A stretch of 64,000 nt of DNA. It comes from Bromus sterilis. Taxonomy: Eukaryota > Streptophyta > Magnoliopsida > Poales > Poaceae. Shown here piece after piece: positions 55,517 to 64,000 of this stretch (positions are counted from its first letter, which is position 1; every line of letters begins with the position of its first letter). Where the stretch lies: assembly GCA_950022295.1 (NCBI GenBank), contig OX465601.1:79307501-79371500 (forward strand), written 5' to 3'. The notes beneath the pieces were generated by a model. That model was not told the DNA's origin. It was given only the letters and a program-made list of their open reading frames with translations, and made no database searches. A program made the position numbers and the translations under genes.

Positions 55517-56776
55517 TTCTTCTCACTCCGAGAGTTGGCGTCCACCTTCTCCGGTACATCCAAACCCTTGGCATGATACACTTTGTCATCATAAACCTCC
55601 TTATATCTTTCCTCAAAACAGCCACCATACCTACCTATCAAGGTATTTCCATAGCCTTTCTGAGATATATTGCCATGCAACATCCACCTCTTCATGACTT
55701 GATCTTCATGTCATAAATGTTCCTGCTACACTGGCAGATGCATACATTGCATACATCATGATAGCTACATCTTCTTTATGATTTGAGTACCTTGTAAAGT
55801 GTGAAATATCTTCTATACCCTCTTGTAAAATAGAGTGTTGCCCTTAAGTGAGGAAAATATCCCAAAGTGGAAAACATAAAATATCCCAAAGAGGACAAAT
55901 GAGAGTTAAATAGAAAGAGCCATTGAGGCCACCAAAAAATAAAAAAATAGAAAAAAGAGAAAAATAAAATAAAAGAGAGAAAGGGGCAACACTACTATCC
56001 TTTTGAAAGATCCACACTAGTACTCCCTCTTATCCTTGTACTCCATAGAGATGATTATTCATGCATATAGCTATGTGGGGACCTTCACACTATAGAACTT
56101 GGCTTGCATATTCCAAGGATGAGCCTTCTCAAAAGATCTCTAGGTCTTCATGAGCGAGAAAGTTAGATGCACCCCCACTAGTTCCATTGGAGAGCTCTCT
56201 AGCTCATATGTGCATCCGTTGCATGGCAATCCCTACTTATCACATCATATCTATCATTTGGCCTTCTCGCCTATGATTGTCCTCATTGATTTGAGCCTTT
56301 CTCACCTTTTTGTCTTCCTCCTCCACCATATTTCTCTCTTTGCCATCCTAAATGTCAGCTCTCATGCTTATGCTCATCCATTGCATGAGTGCTCAAAATA
56401 TCGAAAAGGAGTGGATCAAATTGACTTGTACTTGTCTAGTGGTCTGGGGACGAGTCAAGATAAGATTCTAAAGAAGACCAAGTGTGAAACTTTAGTAGAT
56501 TGAGTTCTCAATAAAAATACTTTTTTTTCGTATTCCCTACCCCCTTCTTGCACACAAACACCATTTGGAGACATTCGAGTCACGGACAGCGAGACTTCTT
56601 GCACCTAATGTTCTTTTGTTGCTTGTTTCAATGCTAATATAGACTCTTGCATGTTATGACTTGAATTTAATCACATACCTTGATTGCTTTACTATTTGAA
56701 GTTCTTATATGGTTGCTAGCATGTCACCACAGAAATTATGCTTGTTATCATTTACCTACTCGAGGACGAGCAGGAA
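55517..56776 (+). other. 3' non-coding region of element D, second part
   Basis: Resumes the sequence cut at 46078 (TTGCC duplication) and is colinear with the reverse complement of 17015-18370 in element A. Non-coding. Confidence 0.8.
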
Positions 56777-56792
56777 TTAAGCTTGGGGATGT
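56777..56792 (+). other. Polypurine tract of element D
   Basis: TTAAGCTTGGGGATGT directly before the LTR start; same as that of element A on the minus strand. Confidence 0.88.
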
Positions 56793-57186
56793 TGATACGT
56801 CCCAAACGTATCTATAATTTCTGCTTGCTCCTTGCATGTTTTGTGTGATATTGCTATGATCTAGATACACTTTCATACACTTTTGATCATATTTGTACTA
56901 ACTTATTAACTCAGTGCACCACAGTGCCATTTCCGGGTTTTTGTTGTTTTTCTATTCCAGGTTTCCCCCATATTAAAAGTACTCCAAAAATTCGGGAAAA
57001 ATCAGAGAAAAAATAAGCGCAACAGAAGCTTCCGGAAACCCGAAGGAGGTTCGGGGGGCCACCACTAGGGACCTAGGCGGCAACCTGGCACGGCCTAGGG
57101 TCTGGCCGCACCAGGGGGGCGCCTGGACTCCTGATGGCCCCCCTGGCTGCCCCCATTCGCCTATTTATTCCCCGTGACGCGAAACA
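56793..57186 (+). repeat. 3' LTR of element D, truncated by element F
   Basis: First 394 bases of a family A LTR (TGATACGTCCCAAACGTATC), ending just after the TATA region at the GCGAAAC block, where element F begins. Confidence 0.9.
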
Positions 57187-57738
57187 TGTCGGGGGGATGG
57201 ATCGGGCCCATATAACCGGCATTAGAAACCTCTGGGACGACTTACATACGAAGGGCCACAAAGAAGACCCGGCCAGGAGTCGGACGTGCCAAGCGTGAAG
57301 ATTGAAGCCCTAGAAGTAATTCGACTTACCTTGTATAGCACGTAGTAAATTTGTAAAGTAGAATAGAACTCCACCTCGTGTAGGAGTCAGACTCACGGAA
57401 TCCCGGGACCCGGTACCTTTATAAGCCGAGGTCCACGGGAGCCAGAGCCAGAACTTACCTCAAGCCAGGACTAGACAACTCGCGATACAACCTAGATCTC
57501 CACGAGACTAAGGTTGTGAAACATCACCACTTTAATCGATAAGGTCGGCTCTTCCTATCGAGGAGTCGATCCCACAATAATCAAGAAGCAGGAGTAGGTC
57601 TTTACCGCACCGACGGGGCCGAACCTGGGTAAACCGCCGAGTCCCATGTCTATGTCGACTCTCTCCTCGAATTCGCCTCGCAGCAAAGGTCCCATGATAA
57701 GTCCGACTCCGCGGACATCTGCCGTGATTTCCCCATGA
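57187..57738 (+). repeat. 5' LTR of element F
   Basis: 552 bp from TGTCGGGGGGATGG. A TATA box (CTTTATAAGCC) is at about 57417-57427. The end is less clear: the expected CA tip seems to have changed (CCCCATGATA). The start could be a base or two off. Confidence 0.75.
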
Positions 57739-57742
57739 TAGT

Positions 57743-57760
57743 TGGCGCCCACCGTGGGGC
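57743..57760 (+). other. Primer binding site of element F
   Basis: TGGCGCCCACCGTGGGGC, a form known from Tat-type Gypsy elements of grasses. Confidence 0.75.
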
Positions 57761-57804
57761 CTGCGCTCGCAGGTGTTGAGATTCTAGGAGGAGCTCTGAA
57801 AGGT

Positions 57805-60369
57805 ATGGAAGGATTCGTTGCTGGGCGAATCACCAGAAGCCGACGTGGAAAGCTCTACATCGACGACTCAACTTGGGGCCCTGAGCCCGATTCCGTCGAA
57901 TCCTGGTATCGGGTCCCGATCGGGTCTATTCACATCTTCATTGGGAAGACAGACGGATCTGAGCCAAAGCCGGATCCTGAAGTCCCCATGGAAACCTTGA
58001 GTCGACGATATGCCAGCTCAAGGCAGACTTTTGTTGGGTTCCTTTCTGGATCTCCAGAGTCGGCGCGCTCTGTCGAGTCCCTAACGCCCGATGCCTCAGA
58101 AGAAACATCCGACGCTGACTCACATCCCAGTGAAACAAGCCTCTCAGATACCGGCTCCATCCGATCTGCCGGGAGCAACAGACTCGGCCCGGGAACGGAA
58201 AAATGCGACCCCGACTTCCCGCAGTACGAGCCTCCATACTGCGTGACAGTGTTCATGGCAGGCACCGAAGAGCAGGGAGGTCAGGGGGCTCAGGGCGCAG
58301 CACAAAATCGGAACGTAGAGACGGCTCACAACACGGCCCCTAATCCAGATAGGGAGCAGCCAGAAGTTCTCACGGGAGCAGAAGTCCTCACAGATGCCTT
58401 AAACGCCTTGGACGAAGCCTTAGCTACACCAATGACTGCGGAAAACCAGGAGGCCTGGAGAACCAGGGTCAATGGACTCAAGGGTCAGGTGATGAGCATA
58501 CGGAGGGAAATTAACTCCCAGAACACATAGATGGTGGAGAGAGAAACCCGACTCGCCCAAGAAACTAGGCGCTTACGACATGACTCGGAGTTGATAGAAG
58601 TTCAGAAACTAAGTCTCGCCAACACACGCCCTGCAGTGCCCGTGAGCCGGATTCCCGCTGATCTCCGGGCACGGATACTATTCCAGGATACGCATCAGTC
58701 GACTCCTCCAGGGTACACGCCACGAAGGCAACCTTCCCCATCACCACGGCAGGAACAGTTCCATACACCTCCGAATCATTTCAATAACCCCATGGCTCAC
58801 GTGGTGGCAGCGACACGGTTCCTCGCCAGCGTGCCTGCGCATGGAGACACTCTGATGGACCAGGCCACTCGAGGGGCAATCGATTTGCTCAAAACTGCAA
58901 TCACATAGCAAGCCCAGTACTCACAGGGATTCCAATACTTACATGAGACCCCATACCAAAGTGTGACCCGGCAAGCGGACTCACCGATTCAAACCGGCTC
59001 GAGGAGCCATCACCAGCGTAGAGCTCCACCACCTCAGGACCCTCAGGGGGCAATAAGGATCCAAGACCTACCGGCCGGCTCCAATCCCGAACTCCGTGTA
59101 GAGCCGGTGGCCCAACCTCCACCCCAAGATCAAAACACCGAGTTCACCAGCAGATCCGTGGGAAACCGATGCCTGGTGCCGGCTCTACGAAATACACGAT
59201 TGCCATCAGATTTCAAGGGACCACGTAAGATCGCGAACTATACAGCTGACATGGACCTGGCAGCTTGGATCGAAAGTTATGACCTAGCCATGGACATGTT
59301 ACAAGCCAGCGAAGGAGTTTGCGCCCGTGACCTCACAATGATGTTGGAAGGGCAGGCTCGCACATGGTTCAAAAATATCCCAGAGAACTCTGTCACCTCC
59401 TGGGCGTGTCTCAAGGAAAAGTTCATCAAGAACTTCCAAGGCACTTGTCGGCGAGCTACCACAATTGTTGACTTGGAGCATTGTGTACAGAAGGAAGGAG
59501 AGTCGACCCTGAGTTGGGCACGACGGGTAGCAGAAATAATCCACTCCTCGGTCACTATCACTGCCCAAACAACCGTCATCGTCTTGGAAAGGAACTGCAA
59601 GTTTGAGCCCCTAGTGCACAAGCTTGGCCGACTCAAGAGGACGGTCAAGGATATAGGAGAGCTCACGAACGCGGTTATCAAATATGATGAGTCTAACAAA
59701 ACAAAGGATACTGACCCTCAACAGGATAAAGCCGGCCAGAACAAAAACGGCGGCAAAACATCCCAGAATCAGAATCAGCAAACCAAGCGGCGACTTGATC
59801 AGACTACTTCTGACTTGGTAGCCAACACAAATGTAGGCTCCCAAACACAGAAGAAGTGGGGCAAAAACTACCGCAAGTCGGAAGGAAATTTTCGCCCAAA
59901 AAGCTTTGGAGCAGCTATGAAGAGTCCTTGCCCAACCCATAGTAAATCCGGTCGCCCAGCCAACCACACCTGGGAAGATTGCAATTTCATGAAAGAGTTT
60001 GCACGACGTGGGAACCAGGGACCTCCTGGGTCAGGTGAAGGAGCCGTCCAGAACAGTAACAACCAAAATCCTGGTTATCAAGGAGCCGGTGCAATGCCTC
60101 AACACCAAGGACCCGGATGCGGGGGGCAGCAAAATCAGTCAGGGCTTGTTGGATTTCAAGAAAACCTGAAACAACTCCATGACCGTGCAGCATATCACGT
60201 TTTCACCACCAGCAGTTGTCGGAGGGATAGGAAGCTGCAACGGAGAGCCGCTATGGCTGTGACTGCACAGCCGGCTTGGCCTAGGTGGCTTAATTGGTCA
60301 GAACAACCAATCACTTGGACAAGGGATGACCACCTCCCGGTGGTGGATAACCAGGGGCTCTGCCTCTAG
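57805..60369 (+). pseudogene. Gag of element F with two TAG stops
   Basis: One reading frame from ATG 57805 (MEGFVAGRITRSRRGK) to 60369 is broken only by TAG at 58528 and 58906; both fit former CAG (Gln) codons. The N-terminal third is acidic and Ser-rich. The capsid-like gag domain is at about 59230-59690 (LAAWIESYDLAMDML, ARTWFKNIPENSVTSW, ARRVAEI). A Cys/His segment CPTHSKSGRPANHTWEDC at 59928-59981 is a possible metal finger. A Gln/Asn/Gly-rich tail follows. It would have packaged element RNA. The stops make it inactive unless read through. Confidence 0.85.
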
Positions 60370-60920
60370 TAGTCTCTCCACAAATTGGAGGATATACACT
60401 TGACAAAGTACTCATGGACGGAGGAAGCAGCATCAACATCCTTTACTACAAAACTTTCCGCAGGATGGGACTGACCCAAAAACAGCTACAACCCTCCAAC
60501 ACCGTTTTCCATGGAATAGTCCCAGGAAAGTCGGCACGTCCGATAGGCAAGATCTACCTGGAGACGGCTTTTGGAAACGCCGAAAATTTCCGCTCCGAGC
60601 TCATACCCTTTGAAGCGGTAAAACTCGAGAGCCCATATCACGCCATTTTAGGCAGACCGGCTTACGCTAAATTCATGGCTCGGTCATGCTATGTCTACTT
60701 GAAGCTAAAAATGCTGGGTTCTAATGGCCCGATCACAGTGGATGGAAGTCGGTCCAGGGCAGCGGAGTGTGACGAACAACATGTCAAATTTGCCGAGTCG
60801 TCATGCGCCAAAGAGGACTTGTCAGCATACCAAGAAAAGGTAGACCCGGCAGACCCCACAATCCTGAAGAAACCGACTCCCGACAACACTCCCAAGTTCC
60901 AACCGGCTCAGGATACAAAG
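60370..60920 (+). pseudogene. Protease region of element F, truncated
   Basis: In a different frame from gag, VLMDGGSSINILYYKTF has the DGGS active site of Tat-type aspartic proteases, followed by ESPYHAILGRPAYAKF (ILGRP motif). The frame continues (PADPTILKKPTPDNTPKFQ) up to 60920. The last residues of the apparent ORF (to 60950) belong to the LTR of element E. Reverse transcriptase is not reached. Confidence 0.85.
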
Positions 60921-62591
60921 TGTTGGATATGTGCCCTAGTGGAAAATTAATAAAGATATTTGTCACATATCTGTTTGTTCATAATACGTTATATATTGTG
61001 CTAGAACTGTATTAAGCAGAAACATTAATACACGTGTGATATATAACAACCTGGTCCCTAGTTAAACTCAGGCATACTAGATCATTGGGCAATTGATGAT
61101 CAAGGTTTCCTGATCATGAGAACATAATAGCCTATTGACAATGAGGTCATATCATTAGGAGAATGATGTGATGGACACACACCCACCTTAAGCATTGCAG
61201 TGTGATCAAGTCACATAAGTTCAGCATTGCGATGACTTAATAACATAGTGACTGAATCCTTAGACCATGATGATCATACATAATTGCTATCTATTAGGAT
61301 GCTTTGAGTGCATTAACCGTTACACTGAAACATGGTAACTGAAAAGGTGTATCTTGGGTATTCCGAAGTAGATATGTTGAGGAGTATGAAATAGATCAGA
61401 GCGGGATTTGTCAATCCGAGTGACGGATAGGTACTCTGGGCCCACTCGGTGGTGTTGCATCAATAGCTTGCAATCAAGTGACTAGGTCACAAGAGATGTA
61501 ATATTCACAGACGAGTAAACATGTTATGTCGGAGACGAGGAAGAACTAGGTATTGGATACCAACGATCATACCTCGGACAAACATAGTACCGAAGAACAA
61601 AGGGATCAAGTCATATTGTTAACGGTTCAACAGCGATGAAGTTTATTCGATGGAAGCGTAGGGGCACATCAAGGATTGTAACCAGATCCCACATGATGGT
61701 CATTGGTGGAGAGTGTCTCAATCATGTCTACTGTTTCCCGGACCGTAGGGTGTCACACGTAAGGGCAATCGATGCATTAAGGATTGAATCGGGATCATCG
61801 GTGAAAAGAGAGAAAACACCGGAAATGTACCGGGAGGTGCCGGAAGCTGTTCCAGATATTTTGAAAGGTTCAAAATAATATATATTGATGTTTAAATATG
61901 TTTTATTATTTAATTGACAGAATTAAATATTAAAAATGATTTAAAAATTAATTAAAAAGGAGAAAAAGGCATATGGGCCTTAAAAGGCCCATGAGGGGAA
62001 GGGGGAGCCTCCCCCCTTGGGCTAGGCGCCAAGGGAGGGGCCCATCCCCCCCATGGCCGGCGCACTCCCTCCCCCCTTGTGGGGTTTAGTCCCACATGGG
62101 GAGGGGAGGAGAGTTCCCCCCCTCCTTGGCCTATACGAGGAGGGGTCGGGGTGCCTTTTCTCAACACAACATTGAATTCTTTCTCTCTCTCTTTCTCCGA
62201 CCTAGAGCGGACTCCCCTTGTTTGGAGTTTTCACCTGGTTGGGGGTTTCACCATCATCCGGATGCCGTCGCGCTGCCGGAATCGGGATCCGAATCAATCT
62301 TCTTTCCGCTGCTCTTCTGGTTCGGAGCCCGGAGGGACGTCGGTTGCACCGTACGTGTGTAATCCCGCGAGGCACTACACGTGTGGTGCTACTTCATCGT
62401 CGGAGGTTCTTCAACACGACAGGGAGGTCGTAGGATCAGAGTCTACGCCAACCACATTCGAGGAACATTTCCTTCTTTCGGTCTTCAAAGGCATGAACAC
62501 CGATTCCTTCCGTTACATACATCAGCATAGCATAGATCTTGGGTTCGGGACTCGTAGGTAGGAATTTTTTTTTCTGCGCCGATCCCCAACA
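60921..62591 (+). repeat. 5' LTR of element E
   Basis: 1671 bp, from TGTTGGATATGTGCCC to CCCCAACA. A GC-rich stretch lies at 61990-62130 and a degenerate TATA (CCTATACGAGG) at about 62130-62140. The start TGTTGGATATGTGCCCTAG is typical for the Angela/BARE group. Confidence 0.9.
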
Positions 62592-62592
62592 G

Positions 62593-62605
62593 TGGTATCA
62601 TGAGC
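62593..62605 (+). other. Primer binding site of element E
   Basis: TGGTATCATGAGC, one base after the LTR. It has an extra T compared with the usual TGGTATCAGAGC. Confidence 0.82.
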
Positions 62606-63549
62606 AAGGCTATGCGTATATGTATTGTACGGGTAGAACACATCTAGGATGTGGGCATCAATTCTCCAATTGTTACCCTCCCACGTGTACTCGTTTAGCG
62701 TTGCGGCAATGTCCTGATGAAGCGGCCCCGACCGACCTTACGCGTTTACGCGAGACTGGTTCCACGCTTGACATATGGCTTGTACCATATAAGTGGCTGG
62801 TGGGTGTCTGTCTCTCTAACATTAGCGACGCGAAGACGTTTGCAACGGAGGGCCACGACAGGGGTGTAATAGAGACGATTGCAGGATTGATGTTGTGGCT
62901 TGTTTTCGCAGGATAGAAAGCGGTTCTCTCTCAAAACCCCTTAGCAGCCACGTAAAACTTGCAAAAGATAAATTAGAAGGCGTTTTAACTTTAATTTGCA
63001 TGTAAGGGGGGATCATAGCTTGTATGATTTACAGTTTTACTTCCTGTCTTGCTAATATGCTAGATATGCGACGGTAGCATGATAGGATAATCTCTCTCAA
63101 TACCATGATTGTATTCTCCCTTAGTGGGCACCGCCTGGAAGGATATCTTTATGATAGGCAGTCCGTGACGATCGGGTGTCATACATACATTAGCGATCAC
63201 ATGAGGTTGGGTTTGGAAAGCCTAGCATATGCAGATATGGCCTTGCTGAACAGTCATACACTAAGGTTCGACTGGCAGGCTTGACATATGTAGATATGAG
63301 CTTGGGATACGGATGAACGAAAGGTTAAGCATGAGTCATATAACGGATATGATTGGCATGATGGCCTTCCTAGGGAGATGTGTCGTCGGCCATGTGATAT
63401 TCGAGGACGATCATTCAAACAAGGATTATGTTAATCACTTAGTAAATTTGGAGAGATTTTTAACTAAGTGGGAGTTTTTATAATTAATTAAAATTGAACT
63501 CCAATTATGAACAAAGTCTAAATATGTGTTTCACAAATAACCATTGTAG
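62606..63549 (+). other. Leader of element E
   Basis: About 940 bases of non-coding DNA between the primer site and gag, as in other Copia elements of this group. Two blocks at about 63211-63300 share AGATATG and GGCTTGACATATG-type words (AGCATATGCAGATATG, ACATATGTAGATATG). Confidence 0.7.
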
Positions 63550-64000
63550 ATGGCTGCACCTCGCCCCTCATTCAACTTAGGGTCATTCCTAGACAAAGAC
63601 AAACTGAAAACCGATGGGTCAAACTTCACCAACTGGTTCCGCACTCTGAGGATTCTCCTCGTTCCCCTCAAGATGGCATACGTACTAGAGGCCGCGTTAG
63701 GTGACGAACCACCAGCAGACGCTAGTCAGGATGAGAAGAATGTCTACCTCTCCAAGACAGATGATTACAACCTTGTCCAGAGTGGAATGCTTTACTCCAT
63801 GGAGGCTGAGCTGCAGAAACGCTTTGAGAGGATGGGTGCATATGAGATAATCACCGACCTCAAGGCCGTCTTTGCACCCCAAGCCAGGGCTGAACGTTAT
63901 GAGGCTTTTGAAGCTTTCTTCTCAGCAAAGATGGATGAGCATAGAAGTGTTAGTGAGCACGTGGTCAAGATGTCTGGCTATGTTCAACGCTTGAATGCTC
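63550..64000 (+). CDS. Copia gag of element E, N-terminal 150 codons
   Basis: Starts at ATG 63550 (MAAPRPSFNLGSFLDKDKL) with an open frame to the window edge and no stop. LKTDGSNFTNWFRTLRILL, LEAALGDEP, QKRFERMGAYEII and SVSEHVVKMSGYVQRL match the gag (UBN2-type) of BARE/Angela. It would form the particle that holds the element RNA. No lesion is visible in this part, and the zinc knuckle and pol are outside the window. Confidence 0.9.
   Translation, partial: MAAPRPSFNLGSFLDKDKLKTDGSNFTNWFRTLRILLVPLKMAYVLEAALGDEPPADASQDEKNVYLSKTDDYNLVQSGMLYSMEAELQKRFERMGAYEIITDLKAVFAPQARAERYEAFEAFFSAKMDEHRSVSEHVVKMSGYVQRLNA

Larger units (their letters stand above)
40691..57186 (+). mobile_element. Element D: family A Athila-type element, interrupted
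   Basis: 5' LTR 40691-42340, primer site, gag-protease remnant, 3' non-coding region, polypurine tract at 56777-56792 and the first 394 bases of the 3' LTR. Element J is inserted in the 3' non-coding region and element F in the 3' LTR. The left flank ends GCAAG (candidate target duplication); the right flank is outside the window. Without inserts it has the same plan as element A, in the opposite orientation. Confidence 0.9.
57187..60920 (+). mobile_element. Element F: Tat-type Gypsy element, cut by element E
   Basis: 5' LTR 57187-57738, primer site, gag with two in-frame stops and the protease start, then element E at 60921. The DGGS protease motif, the primer site and the His/Cys finger in gag fit the Tat lineage. 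The remaining pol and the 3' LTR are beyond the window. Confidence 0.85.
60921..64000 (+). mobile_element. Element E: Angela/BARE-like Copia, 5' part
   Basis: LTR 60921-62591, primer site, leader, and an open gag frame running off the window. Left flank CAAAG (60916-60920) is the candidate target duplication. It is inserted in element F and is the last insertion on this side. Confidence 0.88.

Noticed and set aside
62079..62561. 160-codon plus-strand ORF across the LTR/leader of element E
   Set aside because: Lies in the U3/R region of an LTR, overlaps GC-rich promoter DNA and has no domain.

Overview
The window looks like a gene-poor stretch of a large grass genome, most probably Triticeae (wheat, barley, rye or Aegilops). 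I see no host gene, rRNA gene or tRNA gene. Nearly all of it is LTR retrotransposons inserted into one another. The lineage call rests on Athila-type Gypsy elements with tRNA-Asp-type primer sites, a Maximus/SIRE-like Copia element, Angela/BARE-like Copia elements and a Cassandra TRIM carrying 5S rRNA-derived LTRs. Family names come from recognising sequence features, not from a database search.

Layout, left to right. 1-2035 holds old Athila-type debris (LTR end, decayed primer site, gag). 2036-5365 is a plus-strand Athila-type copy (here 'family A', element K) whose gag is split by a complete Cassandra TRIM (4273-4953). It runs into an inverted, truncated family A LTR (5366-6542). 6543-7093 is unclassified. 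From 7155 a minus-strand Athila-type element C (3' LTR, accessory ORF, protease remnant, no pol) forms a large host. It is split by element B (10997-38777, non-autonomous, TSD GGCGG). B contains a family A solo LTR (13387-15031) and a complete family A element A (15360-37756, TSD ACGCG, intact gag-protease ORF). A is in turn split by a roughly 14 kb Copia element G (22684-36645, TSD ACTAC) with intact integrase-RT-RNase H and a long extra 3' gene. C is split again at 40690 by a plus-strand family A element D (40691-57186). D contains Copia element J (46079-55511, TSD TTGCC, LTRs identical by eye) and is cut by a plus-strand Gypsy element F (57187-60920). F is cut by a plus-strand Copia element E that runs off the window at 64000.

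How the parts relate. Element A and its relatives encode only gag and protease, C encodes gag-protease plus an accessory ORF, and B and J encode nothing intact. They would all need enzymes supplied by other elements. G has an intact catalytic core but a broken gag and a broken accessory gene. Insertion order can be read from the nesting: C, then B and D; B, then the solo LTR and A; A, then G; D, then J and F; F, then E.

The most interesting signals are: a promoter, leader and intron-like module in front of G's accessory gene; J, which has identical LTRs around a long-dead pol; premature stops in C, F and G that almost all look like Gln codon to TAA/TAG changes; extra polypurine-tract-like hairpins downstream of the last ORF in two Athila-type families; and a GC-rich hairpin module upstream of the LTR TATA box that recurs inside element C.
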